Positions 53,884-63,017 of a stretch of 64,000 nt of DNA are shown piece by piece. Position numbers and translations under genes: made by a program. Source of the DNA: Zhongshania marina (GTDB lineage Bacteria; Pseudomonadota; Gammaproteobacteria; Pseudomonadales; Spongiibacteraceae); contig NZ_PQGG01000007.1 of assembly GCF_002915595.1 (NCBI RefSeq), positions 248,001 to 312,000 on the forward strand, in the 5' to 3' direction. The notes beneath the pieces are model-generated. The model saw nothing but the letters and a program-made list of their open reading frames with translations, searched no databases and was not told the origin of the DNA. The stretch's first letter is position 1. The number at the start of each line of letters is the position of its first letter.

Positions 53884-56800
53884 CTAGCCAATCCAGTTGG
53901 GTTTGCGGCGCAAGTCGAGCGTATGCGGATACTCCCCAAGGGACTCCTCTGGCGGTGGCGCCATAGGCCGCGGCGGCTCGGAGAAAAACTCTCGCACAGC
54001 ATCTAAATCCGGCCTTGGCGTGTACGGTCCGGGCGTATGTGCCACGGTGCTAAAGCGATTCCCACGGCGAGACTCCGCCTCAAATGCATTTACAGGGAAA
54101 GTTTCATACGTTCGGCCGCCCGGGTGCGACACGTGATAACTGCAACCGCCTACAGAGCGCCCCGTCCAAGTATCAATCAAGTCAAACACCAAGGGTGTAT
54201 GCACACCAATTGTTGGATGCAGGGCAGATGGCGGCGCCCAAGCACGATAGCGCACACCAGCCACATACTCACCGTGACGCCCCGTATTAGCCAAAGGCAC
54301 CCTACGACCATTACAGGCCAGTACGTAGCGACTATCCGTCAAGCCCGTCAGTTTTACCTGTAAACGCTCTACCGATGAATCAACGTATCGCGCCGTACCG
54401 AAGCTTCCGATTTCTTCGCCCAGTACATTCCAAGGCTCAACCGCCCAACGCAGCTCTATTTCAATCTCGTCGAGCTTTACGCGACCATAGTGCGGAAAGC
54501 GAAACTCTTCAAAGGGAAGCAGCCACTCGGCCTTAAAGGGATAGCCGGCACGCTCGAGCACCGCAACAACATCTTTCATGTCTTGCCATAGATAATGTGG
54601 CAGCATAAATTTGTCGTGTAATGCCGTACCCCAGCGAACCAGCGGCTTTTTGTAGGGCTCATTCCAAAAATAAGCAACCAAGGTTCGTATCAAAAGTGCC
54701 TGCACAAGCGACATACGACTGTGCGGTGGCATTTCAAAACCGCGAAACTCCAATAAACCTAAGCGACCAGTTGCACTGCCTGGTGCATACAGTTTGTCAA
54801 TACAAAACTCGGCGCGATGGGTATTGCCGGTAATATCGATAAGCAAATTACGCATCAACCTATCCACCAGCCAAGGCTGATCTGCCAACCCATCTGGCAT
54901 TTGCTGGAATGCAATTTCCATTTCGTACATCATTTCATCACGACCTTCATCAGCCCGCGGGGCCTGACTAGTCGGCCCAATAAATGCACTAGAAAAAATA
55001 TAAGACAAGCTCGGGTGATGCTGCCAAAAAGTCACTAAACTGCGCAGTAGATCCGGGCGTCGCAAGATCGGACTATCACTCGGCGTCACGCCACCCAGCG
55101 TAATATGATTACCGCCACCCGTGCCGGTGTGGCGACCGTCTAACATAAATTTCTCAGCGGCAAGGCGTGACTCTCGCGCTGCGGAATACAGCTCGGTAGT
55201 GTTAGCAACCAGCTCCTTCCAGCTAGAAGTAGGATGAACATTGACCTCAATGACACCTGGGTCTGGGGTCACCAATAGCTTTTGCATACGGGAGTCACGG
55301 GGCGGCTCATACCCTTCCAAAATCACCGGCACGCCCTGCTCTTTGGCGGTCTCTTCAATGGCAGCAACCAGCTCGATATAGTTTTCCAAACTATGCAAGG
55401 GCGGCATAAATATATGCAGCTTTCCGCCTCGCGCCTCAATACACATTGCCGTCCGAATTAGTGTCTGTGGGTACTTAAGCTTTTCTGCCACCGTTTTAGA
55501 TGCATTCTGTAAACGCTGCGGCGTTGGCGGCTTAGCTTCTGCAGGGAAATGAATATCTTGCCGAGGCTGCAACGGACTGCGCTCTTCAAACGGATCGCGA
55601 TCTGGCTGAATTTCTGGCTCTTCTAACTCAGGCAAATCGCCTAAGGGGAGGCGCAAACCCATAGGGGAGTCACCGGGCGTTAAAATAAGGCGCTCGCGTT
55701 TTACATTCCAAATACTACTTCGCCACTCCCCCGCAACAATCTCCCAGGCAAGCGGAATGATATAGCCAGTGGGGTCTTTAAAGCCCTGCTCGAGTAAACG
55801 AGCGAGACGCCGACGACCGAGATCGTCGCTGATTTTGGCGGCAAGAATATCGATATTTTTAGGTATTTTTTGTTCCTGCAACAAATAGTGCAAAGCGTCT
55901 TCGTATGCAGCTTGAACGTAGTCCGGCGCCAAGCTCAATTTAGCTGCCAAGCTCAATGCGAATTTTTCTGAGGTTACTAAATTGTGGCCGTAATCCTTGT
56001 CGACTCTGGCCAGTAGTTCTGGGTCTAGCCATAAAGGCTCATTGTCTTTCCGCCAGAATAAACCAAGCGCCCAGCGGGGCACCTCCTCCCCCGGATACCA
56101 CTTCCCCTGGCCATAATGTAATAAGCCCTGAGGGGCGAAATGATTTCGCAGTTTTAGCAATAGGGTTTTAGCGAGACTTAATTTCTCGGCACCAAGTGCA
56201 TCGGTGTTCCACTGGGGCGATTCCATATCGTCAATGGATACAAATGTTGGCTCGCCCCCCATCGTCAGCCGAACATCGTTCTTTATTAAATCTTTATCGA
56301 CCTGTTCACCGAGTAATAAAATGTCCGCCCACTGATCGTCGCTATAAGGCTTTGTCACTCGTGGGTCTTCATGTACCCGCTCAACCACATTGGAATAGTC
56401 AAACTCTACCTCGCACTCGTCGGTAAAACCCTCTATTGGCGCTGCAGATACTGGGTCGGGTGTACACGCCAGCGGAATATGTCCCTCACTTGCAAATAAA
56501 CCCGATGTCGGGTCTAAGCCAATCCAGCCTGCTCCTGGAATATAAACCTCACACCATGCATGTAAATCTGTAAAATCTTTCTCAGGACCACTCGGGCCGT
56601 CCAAGGATTTTTCGTCCGAGGTCAATTGCACCAAATAGCCCGAAGCAAATCGCGCTGCGATTCCCATATGCCGGAACAATTGCACAGCCAACCATGCGGA
56701 ATCCCGGCAAGAACCTTTGGCTAATTGCAATGTTTCTTCCGGCTCTTGCACCCCAGGCTCAAAGCGAAGGCAATACTCAATTCTCTTTTCAAGGATTTGA

Positions 56801-57246
56801 TTCACTTCAACCAAAAAGTCGTTAACTGGCCGCTTTTCGGTCGATATAGATTTCAGTAATTTAGTAAATAACTTGCCCTGTTTCTCCTTAACCAAATACG
56901 GCGAAAGCTCTTTTTTTAGCTGTTTTTTGTAGTAAAACGGAAATTTTTCAGCGTATTCCTCTACAAAAAAATCAAAGGGATTAATAACCGTCATATCGGC
57001 GAGGACTTCTACCTCTACCGAAAATTTTTCCGTTTTTTCAGGGAATACAAGCCGAGCAAGATAATTTCCGAAGGCGTCCTGCTGCCAATTTAAAAAGTGC
57101 GTTTCCGGCACAATTTTCATGCTGTAACTATGGATTGGCGTTCGGCTGTGGGGAGCAGGCCGCAGACGTATCACATGCGGGGACAGGTTTACTAAGCGAT
57201 CAAAGCTATAGTAGGTCTTGTGATGAATAGCCACGCGAATTGTCAT
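53884..57246 (-). CDS. Transglutaminase-like / DUF2126 protein
   Basis: 1120 residues in two parts. Residues 1-290 hold an N-terminal beta domain and a transglutaminase/protease-like core with Cys180 (KGSCRDSAWL), His229 (DLHAWCEVYIPG) and Asp245 (GLDPTSG). From about 300 onward is the DUF2126 region (LTMGGEPTFVSIDD, LHYGQGKWYPGEEVPRWALGLFW, DGRHTGTGGGNHITLGG and EFRGFEMPPHSRMSLVQALL), related to the glutamine-synthetase/ATP-grasp ligase superfamilies in part. Homologues often neighbour DUF403/DUF404 peptide-ligase genes; none are here. AGGAG precedes the ATG. No signal peptide. Confidence 0.92.
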   Translation of the reverse strand: MTIRVAIHHKTYYSFDRLVNLSPHVIRLRPAPHSRTPIHSYSMKIVPETHFLNWQQDAFGNYLARLVFPEKTEKFSVEVEVLADMTVINPFDFFVEEYAEKFPFYYKKQLKKELSPYLVKEKQGKLFTKLLKSISTEKRPVNDFLVEVNQILEKRIEYCLRFEPGVQEPEETLQLAKGSCRDSAWLAVQLFRHMGIAARFASGYLVQLTSDEKSLDGPSGPEKDFTDLHAWCEVYIPGAGWIGLDPTSGLFASEGHIPLACTPDPVSAAPIEGFTDECEVEFDYSNVVERVHEDPRVTKPYSDDQWADILLLGEQVDKDLIKNDVRLTMGGEPTFVSIDDMESPQWNTDALGAEKLSLAKTLLLKLRNHFAPQGLLHYGQGKWYPGEEVPRWALGLFWRKDNEPLWLDPELLARVDKDYGHNLVTSEKFALSLAAKLSLAPDYVQAAYEDALHYLLQEQKIPKNIDILAAKISDDLGRRRLARLLEQGFKDPTGYIIPLAWEIVAGEWRSSIWNVKRERLILTPGDSPMGLRLPLGDLPELEEPEIQPDRDPFEERSPLQPRQDIHFPAEAKPPTPQRLQNASKTVAEKLKYPQTLIRTAMCIEARGGKLHIFMPPLHSLENYIELVAAIEETAKEQGVPVILEGYEPPRDSRMQKLLVTPDPGVIEVNVHPTSSWKELVANTTELYSAARESRLAAEKFMLDGRHTGTGGGNHITLGGVTPSDSPILRRPDLLRSLVTFWQHHPSLSYIFSSAFIGPTSQAPRADEGRDEMMYEMEIAFQQMPDGLADQPWLVDRLMRNLLIDITGNTHRAEFCIDKLYAPGSATGRLGLLEFRGFEMPPHSRMSLVQALLIRTLVAYFWNEPYKKPLVRWGTALHDKFMLPHYLWQDMKDVVAVLERAGYPFKAEWLLPFEEFRFPHYGRVKLDEIEIELRWAVEPWNVLGEEIGSFGTARYVDSSVERLQVKLTGLTDSRYVLACNGRRVPLANTGRHGEYVAGVRYRAWAPPSALHPTIGVHTPLVFDLIDTWTGRSVGGCSYHVSHPGGRTYETFPVNAFEAESRRGNRFSTVAHTPGPYTPRPDLDAVREFFSEPPRPMAPPPEESLGEYPHTLDLRRKPNWIG

Positions 57247-57578
57247 TACTTCTCCTGCGAATATCGCATTTATGTCAACATCCGTTTAAATATCGTTTTG
57301 CGCCAAGCACGCGATTCATTCTACTCATTCATACTGAAATGATTCACGGCGATCAAGTATAGGCAATGTGCTTTACAAGTCAGCGACAATATAGAGCTTC
57401 TGCTAATGCGCCTGTAGCCTAGAGCAAACAAACGCTAACATTACTCACCGCAACTCTCGTTACTCTTTCTAGCACACATCGCGCCAACTACCCTTATTCC
57501 CCTCTCAATCGAAAAGGGCATCTCTCTTCAAAGTTTTGTAGAAGCTGGGATGATTAAGGGTGAAATAATAGACTAAGG
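57247..57578. other. Non-coding stretch between the DUF2126 gene and the barrel gene
   Basis: About 330 bp. I see no gene, strong dyad or clear promoter. It should contain the promoter of the DUF2126 gene. Confidence 0.4.
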
Positions 57579-58568
57579 CTACTCAGAGAAATAAACATCT
57601 AGGGCAATTGTAAAGCTAGCCTCGGCATTCCAACCGTCATCTTTTGGGAAGAACACCTCAGGGCTGGCCGTCAGAAAAATCCAGTCCTCATACAATTTGT
57701 AACTGTAACTGGTGCCAACAAAATACGCTGTCATTTGTGTTCGAAACTCGGTCGAAAATACCGCCCCGACGCGGTATTCCAGCTTAGAACGATCAGACAA
57801 GCTCTGATTCAATGACAACACATGTACGTTTTCAAAGAAATCATACTGATCTTCGAATTCAAGTACGGTTAAGTAATTTAACCGAAAGCGCTCACTTAAT
57901 GGGCGTTGTATTTCAAACTCACTCGTTGCTCCCCAACCGCGGTCACTGAAATACCATATTTCTTGAGTGAACTCTGGCAGCCATTCACCCCATGCTTCCA
58001 TAGGTCTTCGCAAGCGATAACGCCCAAAGGTAACCAGCGGCGCCCGCAGCTTAATACCGAGGCGGGCGGAGCGTTTCCACTTATTCCACTCATCATCCGG
58101 TGTTATCTCGATACCAGAGACAGACTCTTTACGCCTAAAGCGTTCACCGGTGGAATTACTTCTTACACGCTCTTCTAATGAATTCTCGGTGTATTCATCA
58201 CTACTAAAAAACAGTTTTGCTTTGCGCTGAGTATTAGGTAAATCGAACTTTGCCTTTACTCGGACATCCGTCTGAATATCACCTCGCTCCTCCCAAGTCT
58301 GCTTGAGCTGAAGCTTCACATAGCTTTCGTTTTTATAGTCAGGGGGGGCATTTTCCTTGCTGAAGTAATGATCGACGCCTTCTGCGAAATCTACCCAACG
58401 CTCCGACCATGTATCTCTTGTAGATTCTGCACCAGACAAGGTGCGACTGAAAAAACCAGCTTCTGGCTTATCTGAATCAAGTGACTCACTAGCAGATAGC
58501 GGGCCAGCCAAGAATATAACTGTCACGAGCAGTAGCGCTACTTTCACGTAAACTTCTCGAGACCACAT
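57579..58568 (-). CDS. Predicted outer-membrane beta-barrel protein, unknown
   Basis: 329 residues. Signal peptide (VALLLVTVIFLAGPLSASES), then a charged segment, and alternating amphipathic strands from about residue 80 (YVKLQLKQTWEERGDIQTDVRVKAKFDL, RSARLGIKLRAPLVTFGRYRLRRP, FEIQRPLSERFRLNYLTVLEFED). It ends in ALDVYFSE, with aromatic residues near the C-terminus. I recognise no family with certainty. It lies 127 bp after the TonB-system TPR gene, beyond a terminator, so it is probably a separate transcript. Confidence 0.8.
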   Translation of the reverse strand: MWSREVYVKVALLLVTVIFLAGPLSASESLDSDKPEAGFFSRTLSGAESTRDTWSERWVDFAEGVDHYFSKENAPPDYKNESYVKLQLKQTWEERGDIQTDVRVKAKFDLPNTQRKAKLFFSSDEYTENSLEERVRSNSTGERFRRKESVSGIEITPDDEWNKWKRSARLGIKLRAPLVTFGRYRLRRPMEAWGEWLPEFTQEIWYFSDRGWGATSEFEIQRPLSERFRLNYLTVLEFEDQYDFFENVHVLSLNQSLSDRSKLEYRVGAVFSTEFRTQMTAYFVGTSYSYKLYEDWIFLTASPEVFFPKDDGWNAEASFTIALDVYFSE

Positions 58569-58650
58569 ACACTTTATTGCTCTAACGAATTTCTAATTGG
58601 CAATATAACTATAGGAATGGAATTCACATCCGTCCAATACAAATACAAAA

Positions 58651-58670
58651 AAGGCACCCGAAGGTGCCTT
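58651..58670 (-). terminator. Terminator after the TonB-system operon
   Basis: On the reverse strand AAGGCACC-TTCG-GGTGCCTT is an 8-bp stem with a UUCG tetraloop, then a T-rich tail (TTTTTTGTATTTG). It lies 26 bp after the TPR gene stop. Confidence 0.88.
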
Positions 58671-58695
58671 AATAGATTGCGCTTTAGATGTTCAA

Positions 58696-60078
58696 TTAGC
58701 CATCTTTTAATGCTTCTTGACGCTCTAGCTCTTTTGCCATGAACTCCATCCACTGCTTAGCATAAGCTGCAGACTTTTCACTTTTAGCAGCTTCTTTAAA
58801 CGCTTTACGCGCTCCTTCATATTCTTGAAGGTTGAAGCGAGCCATTCCTAGCACAAGGTAGGCGTTGTCTGGACGTTTAATATCACCTTTTTTGAACGCA
58901 TTCTCTATGGCTTTCTCCGCCTTATCGAATTCGTCGTTATCAAGGTAGATACTGCCCAAACGCGACCACAACTCACCCTTATCGGATTTCGCTGCAGCTT
59001 TTTCCATTTCTGGAATTGCCTTCTTCAACTCTTGAGCTTGACGCCAAGCATTGCCAAGTAGCTCAAGGTTTTTAGAGGTCGCAGGCACATCGCCTTTCTT
59101 AATAGCTTTATCAAGCACTTTAGCTGCTTTATACGGCACTTCCTGAGACAGGAATAGATAAGCCATATTAATCAGCTCTTTATCATTATCCAGAACACCT
59201 TCGGTGTAAGCGGTCTCCATTGCTGCAGTCGCTTTATCATCCATTTTTAGCTCGTTGTACATTGAGGACAACTGCAGCCAATAGGCTTTCTTCTGGTAAT
59301 GCTTAAGCGTTTCTTCAAGAATCGCTGTTACACGCTTGATATCATTTTTCTCGTAGTACAAGTAGCGCTGTAAACCCCACCACTGCTCTTTAGGTACCTT
59401 TCCACGACTAGTGTAATCATTAATAGCCACTTCAATGTACTTTAAGGCGCGATCAAGATCTTTAAGCTGGTAATAACCCTGGGATAGAAGTGCATAGGCA
59501 CCCGCACCTGGATCTTCACCTAGAGCTTGCTTAGCTTTAAACCACTCCAGCAATGTAGAAACACCGCCTTTATAGTCCTCTTTCACGAAGTAAAGCTGAG
59601 CAATGGTGTACTTGGTATTCAACTCCATTGCTTCCGGAATATCCGGCTGCTTCACAACATTACGATATGCATCTAGCGCTAATTGATACTTTTCCTGAGT
59701 AAAGTATATAAACGCATACATATTGTAGAGGTTAGCAAGCTCATAGCTATTCAGTGAGTTCCGTCCTTCTGTATCACGGAGATCATTGAGTAGCTTGATG
59801 GCTTCGTTGTACTTTTTAGCGTCCGCCGCTTCCTGCGCTGCATTTAGTTTTTCATAAATTTTGGCGCGGATAGCTGGCGTTTTACGTGTGCTGCGCTTGG
59901 GCTTTTCTTTCTCAGCGGCGTGGGCAATGCCCACGCTCTGCTCACCAAGTAACGGCTGTAAGGATGAACTTACAAGAGGCATGGCAAACACTGTAGCTAC
60001 ACCGAGAGCGATAGAACAACCCAGCTTGACCAACACTGGACGCAACGTTTTAGTGCTCAAGTGATAATCAGACATCAT
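58696..60078 (-). CDS. TPR-repeat protein of the TonB/Ttp system
   Basis: 460 residues. A signal peptide (hydrophobic region about 18-35, cleavage near AHA-AE at 53-54) precedes a periplasmic solenoid of about eight to ten TPR units (for example KYNEAIKLLNDLRD, ALKYIEVAINDYTSRGKVP, LGSIYLDNDEFDKAEKAIENAFKKG). Vibrio TonB2 clusters have a similar TPR gene at this place. Its start overlaps the tonB stop (ATGA). An ATG-ATG pair makes the exact start uncertain by one codon. Confidence 0.9.
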   Translation of the reverse strand: MMSDYHLSTKTLRPVLVKLGCSIALGVATVFAMPLVSSSLQPLLGEQSVGIAHAAEKEKPKRSTRKTPAIRAKIYEKLNAAQEAADAKKYNEAIKLLNDLRDTEGRNSLNSYELANLYNMYAFIYFTQEKYQLALDAYRNVVKQPDIPEAMELNTKYTIAQLYFVKEDYKGGVSTLLEWFKAKQALGEDPGAGAYALLSQGYYQLKDLDRALKYIEVAINDYTSRGKVPKEQWWGLQRYLYYEKNDIKRVTAILEETLKHYQKKAYWLQLSSMYNELKMDDKATAAMETAYTEGVLDNDKELINMAYLFLSQEVPYKAAKVLDKAIKKGDVPATSKNLELLGNAWRQAQELKKAIPEMEKAAAKSDKGELWSRLGSIYLDNDEFDKAEKAIENAFKKGDIKRPDNAYLVLGMARFNLQEYEGARKAFKEAAKSEKSAAYAKQWMEFMAKELERQEALKDG

Positions 60079-60674
60079 TTTTCCAACTCATAAGTGAACC
60101 GGTTTTGTATGCCCGGCACCTCAATAGGCTCGCCGTCAGACACACGCGGTTTGTACTTAAACTTCTCAGCCGCTTTAATTGAAGCCCGCTCGAAATAGCC
60201 GGAAGGCTCACAATCCACCGCAACGATATCCCGAGTAGTACCCGCTTTGGTTACAGTGTACTCAACCGTACAGTAACCAGTGACACCACGACTTTGCGCG
60301 CGACGCGGATAAATTGGGGCAACTTTAACGATTGGCAAGTACTCACCGTCAGAGGCTGAAAGCCCACCGGCAGTATTTGTCAGATCGACGGCCTGAGTTG
60401 GAGTCATATTGACAACATCCAAGTTCGGATTGATGTCTTCCATCTCAGGTTGCTCCATATCCGGTGGCGGCTCATCAGGCTGCTTCGGCTTATCGGGCTT
60501 GCTGTCTTTCATTGTTTCAATTTTGGTGTCTGGCATTTGTATATCGGCCAGCTTCGTACGCGGTTTTTCGTCCAGCGTCTTGTCAGCTATCTCGATAAGG
60601 TACGGCATTATGATGAACAGCGTAGCCGTCACCAAAAATGCCAATGCAGCACCTATTAATAGTCGAATATTCAT
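60075..60674 (-). CDS. tonB: Energy transducer TonB (TonB2-like, short)
   Basis: 199 residues, shorter than E. coli TonB (239). N-terminal membrane anchor (RLLIGAALAFLVTATLFIIMPYLI), a short Pro/Asp/Lys linker (KPDKPKQPDEPPPDMEQPEM) and the C-terminal TonB domain (VAPIYPRRAQSRGVTGYCTVEYTVTKAGTTRDI ... FERASIKAAEKFKYKPRV). It carries proton-motive energy from ExbB/ExbD to outer-membrane receptors. It lies between exbD and the TPR gene. Confidence 0.95.
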   Translation of the reverse strand: MNIRLLIGAALAFLVTATLFIIMPYLIEIADKTLDEKPRTKLADIQMPDTKIETMKDSKPDKPKQPDEPPPDMEQPEMEDINPNLDVVNMTPTQAVDLTNTAGGLSASDGEYLPIVKVAPIYPRRAQSRGVTGYCTVEYTVTKAGTTRDIVAVDCEPSGYFERASIKAAEKFKYKPRVSDGEPIEVPGIQNRFTYELEK

Positions 60675-60679
60675 ATTGA

Positions 60680-61087
60680 TCAGCTGTCTTCAGTGGCCAA
60701 TGAAACATCGTATACACCTGCCGACCGGCTGGCGTCGATAACCGCAGTAACCGTCTCGGTATTCGAGGCTTTATCAGCCTGAATAACCACGGCACCTTTT
60801 GGATTTTCCGCATGCATACGCTCAACAACAGAGCGAACAGCACGCTTATCTACCCGGCGCTTATCAATCCATATTTCATTGGTTGCTGTTACAGCAATCA
60901 GAATATTAACGTTCTCTTTCTTACTCGATGTTGACGCGTCAGGGCGGTTCACCTCGACACCAGCTTCCTTAATAAAGGACGCCGTTACAATAAAGAAGAT
61001 CAACATGATAAACACAACGTCGAGCATCGGCGTCAAGTCTATTTCAGAGGGATTATCCTCTGTTCCGCCTCTTTTATTCCTTCTCAT
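60680..61087 (-). CDS. exbD: Biopolymer transport protein ExbD
   Basis: 135 residues. The membrane helix LTPMLDVVFIMLIFFIVTASF carries the conserved Asp (MLDVVF) for proton translocation. A periplasmic domain follows (VNILIAVTATNEIWIDKRRVDKRAV, GAVVIQADKAS). It partners ExbB. Confidence 0.96.
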   Translation of the reverse strand: MRRNKRGGTEDNPSEIDLTPMLDVVFIMLIFFIVTASFIKEAGVEVNRPDASTSSKKENVNILIAVTATNEIWIDKRRVDKRAVRSVVERMHAENPKGAVVIQADKASNTETVTAVIDASRSAGVYDVSLATEDS

Positions 61088-61097
61088 GTTAGCTCTC

Positions 61098-61625
61098 TTA
61101 GTGATCTGTTGTCAGATGGTCTTCCAAAAGCTCGCCTTCACGGTCTGCAATACTTTTAATATAAGTATTGATAAAGACCCCTGACAAAGCGGCAACCATA
61201 CCCGCCATAGTCGGGATCGTTGCTTTTGAAACACCGCCAGCCATCGATTTAGCATCGCCGCCACCTGTTACCGCCATGATGTTAAATACTTCAATCATAC
61301 CGGTAACCGTGCCCAACAATCCCAATAGTGGGCATAGCGCCACCATTGTTTGAATCATTGGCAAACTCGCATTAATTTTAAGTGATACCTCAGATATCAA
61401 CTTTTCACGAATTTGCTTGGCATTCCAAGATTTACGCTCTGCGCGTTTTTCCCAGCTGCCAATGGCACCGTCGACGTCTTTCGACAGCCCAAATTTGTAA
61501 TACCAAAGTCTTTCCAGAGCGAGAGTCCACATCAGGAATGTCAGGCCGGCGATGGCCCAAAGCACGTCGCCACCTGCATCCATGAATCTACGGATAATCT
61601 CGATCCATTCATTCAGTAGGTACAT
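61098..61625 (-). CDS. exbB: MotA/TolQ/ExbB proton channel protein
   Basis: 175 residues, three membrane segments. DVLWAIAGLTFLMWTLALERLWYY and MVALCPLLGLLGTVTGMIEVFNIMAVTGGGDAKSMAGGVSKATIPTMAGMVAALSGVFI contain the family's Leu-Gly-Thr-Val-x-Gly-Met motif. Together with ExbD it forms the motor of this TonB system. Confidence 0.96.
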   Translation of the reverse strand: MYLLNEWIEIIRRFMDAGGDVLWAIAGLTFLMWTLALERLWYYKFGLSKDVDGAIGSWEKRAERKSWNAKQIREKLISEVSLKINASLPMIQTMVALCPLLGLLGTVTGMIEVFNIMAVTGGGDAKSMAGGVSKATIPTMAGMVAALSGVFINTYIKSIADREGELLEDHLTTDH

Positions 61626-61628
61626 CGC

Positions 61629-63017
61629 TTAGTTCCCCGCGTGACCTTCCGTGTGTTCGGCAATGATGCCCGTAGTTTGCTGGTCAAGAACATGGATAAT
61701 TTTCTTGGCACGACCGCTCACGAAGGTGTGCAGCAGAACTGTTGGGATCGCAACCACCAGACCAAGTACAGTCGTTACCAGTGCACCAGAGATACCACCA
61801 GCCATTGCTTTCGGATCACCTGCACCGAAGATAGTAATTGCTTGGAAGGTAATAATCATACCGGTTACGGTACCGAGCAGACCTAGTAGAGGTGCTACCG
61901 CAGCAATAATTTTCAGCAGATTGAGTGAGTTCTCCAAACGTGGAGTCTCTTTCAGAATAGCTTCTGAAAGTTTCAGCTCAAGAGTCTCTGAATCCATTGA
62001 TGGGTTATCTTCATGCACTTTTAACACACGGCCAAGGCTGTTGTTAGTGTTGGCTTTAGTGCTTTTCAGCTGGGCGTTAACTTTCATGTCTTCGATAGAC
62101 AGAACAACCAAGCGCCAGAAGGCAATTAACATCGCCAGCACACCAACGGCAGAAATAACATAACCTACCACGCCACCTTGATGCCAACGCTCAGTAAGAG
62201 TCGGGCTATCAATCAATGCCGCTAAGTAAGAACCACCTGTAGGACCAGTAGGGTCAACACCAAATGCGCTCATACCAGAAGTAGTTGAAGCCAATTCCTC
62301 AGCCCAGCCCATGTATGGACCGCTTGGCTGACGTGACAATACTGCAAGTGCACCAGTTTCAGAGATGTACTGCAAATATTCGCCATCGGCGTTAACCATA
62401 TTGAAGGTACCAACACGTACTACTTCTTGCTCGCTGCTCTCGCCGCCAGCACTGGTCACAGGAGTTTTGAATTTAACAACACGGCCTGACTCAGTCATTT
62501 CACGCTGCAATTCGAACCAAATACGCTCAATCTCTTCGATGCTTGGCAGCTCTTCAGCACCAGACATTTTTGCGATCAAGTCATCAACGAACTGCTCACG
62601 CTTAGGGAACTGAACACTGATGATAGAAGACATGAAGTTAGAACGCAGATCACCAGCGGTAGAGGTCAGGTGTCCAAACAATTCTGTCAGGGTACCCAAA
62701 CGCTCTTTCAGCTGACGTTGTTTCTCAACGATAACTGTTTCATTTTCTTCAAAGGTTTTTTCTAGATCAGAAGAACGCTTCTCTTCTGCAGCCAAGGTGC
62801 GCTTAGCTTCGTCAAGCGTCTTTTGCTGGTCGTAACGGGCAGCAGCAAAACGCTGCTCACGCTCTTTGTTCTCACGAATTTCAGAGATACGCCCTTGCTC
62901 AACCATCTTTAACAATTCGTCGAGCGATTTTGCGTCTTCGGCCATCGCCGGCATAGCTGCAACGGCAATCGCGCCGCTGAAAGCCAACACAGCAGCCTTT
63001 AATAGATTACGTTTCAT
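61629..63017 (-). CDS. TtpC-like MotA/TolQ/ExbB family protein
   Basis: 462 residues. A signal peptide (LLKAAVLAFSGAIAVAAMPAMA) and about 200 residues of periplasmic, coiled-coil-rich sequence (EQRFAAARYDQQKTLDEAKRTLAAEEKRSSDLEKTFEEN) come before an ExbB-type three-helix domain (WHQGGVVGYVISAVGVLAMLIAFW; LLGLLGTVTGMIITFQAITIFGAGDPKAMAGG). This matches TtpC, required with ExbB2/ExbD2/TonB2 in Vibrio. Its ATG shares one base with the DUF3450 gene stop. Confidence 0.93.
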   Translation of the reverse strand: MKRNLLKAAVLAFSGAIAVAAMPAMAEDAKSLDELLKMVEQGRISEIRENKEREQRFAAARYDQQKTLDEAKRTLAAEEKRSSDLEKTFEENETVIVEKQRQLKERLGTLTELFGHLTSTAGDLRSNFMSSIISVQFPKREQFVDDLIAKMSGAEELPSIEEIERIWFELQREMTESGRVVKFKTPVTSAGGESSEQEVVRVGTFNMVNADGEYLQYISETGALAVLSRQPSGPYMGWAEELASTTSGMSAFGVDPTGPTGGSYLAALIDSPTLTERWHQGGVVGYVISAVGVLAMLIAFWRLVVLSIEDMKVNAQLKSTKANTNNSLGRVLKVHEDNPSMDSETLELKLSEAILKETPRLENSLNLLKIIAAVAPLLGLLGTVTGMIITFQAITIFGAGDPKAMAGGISGALVTTVLGLVVAIPTVLLHTFVSGRAKKIIHVLDQQTTGIIAEHTEGHAGN

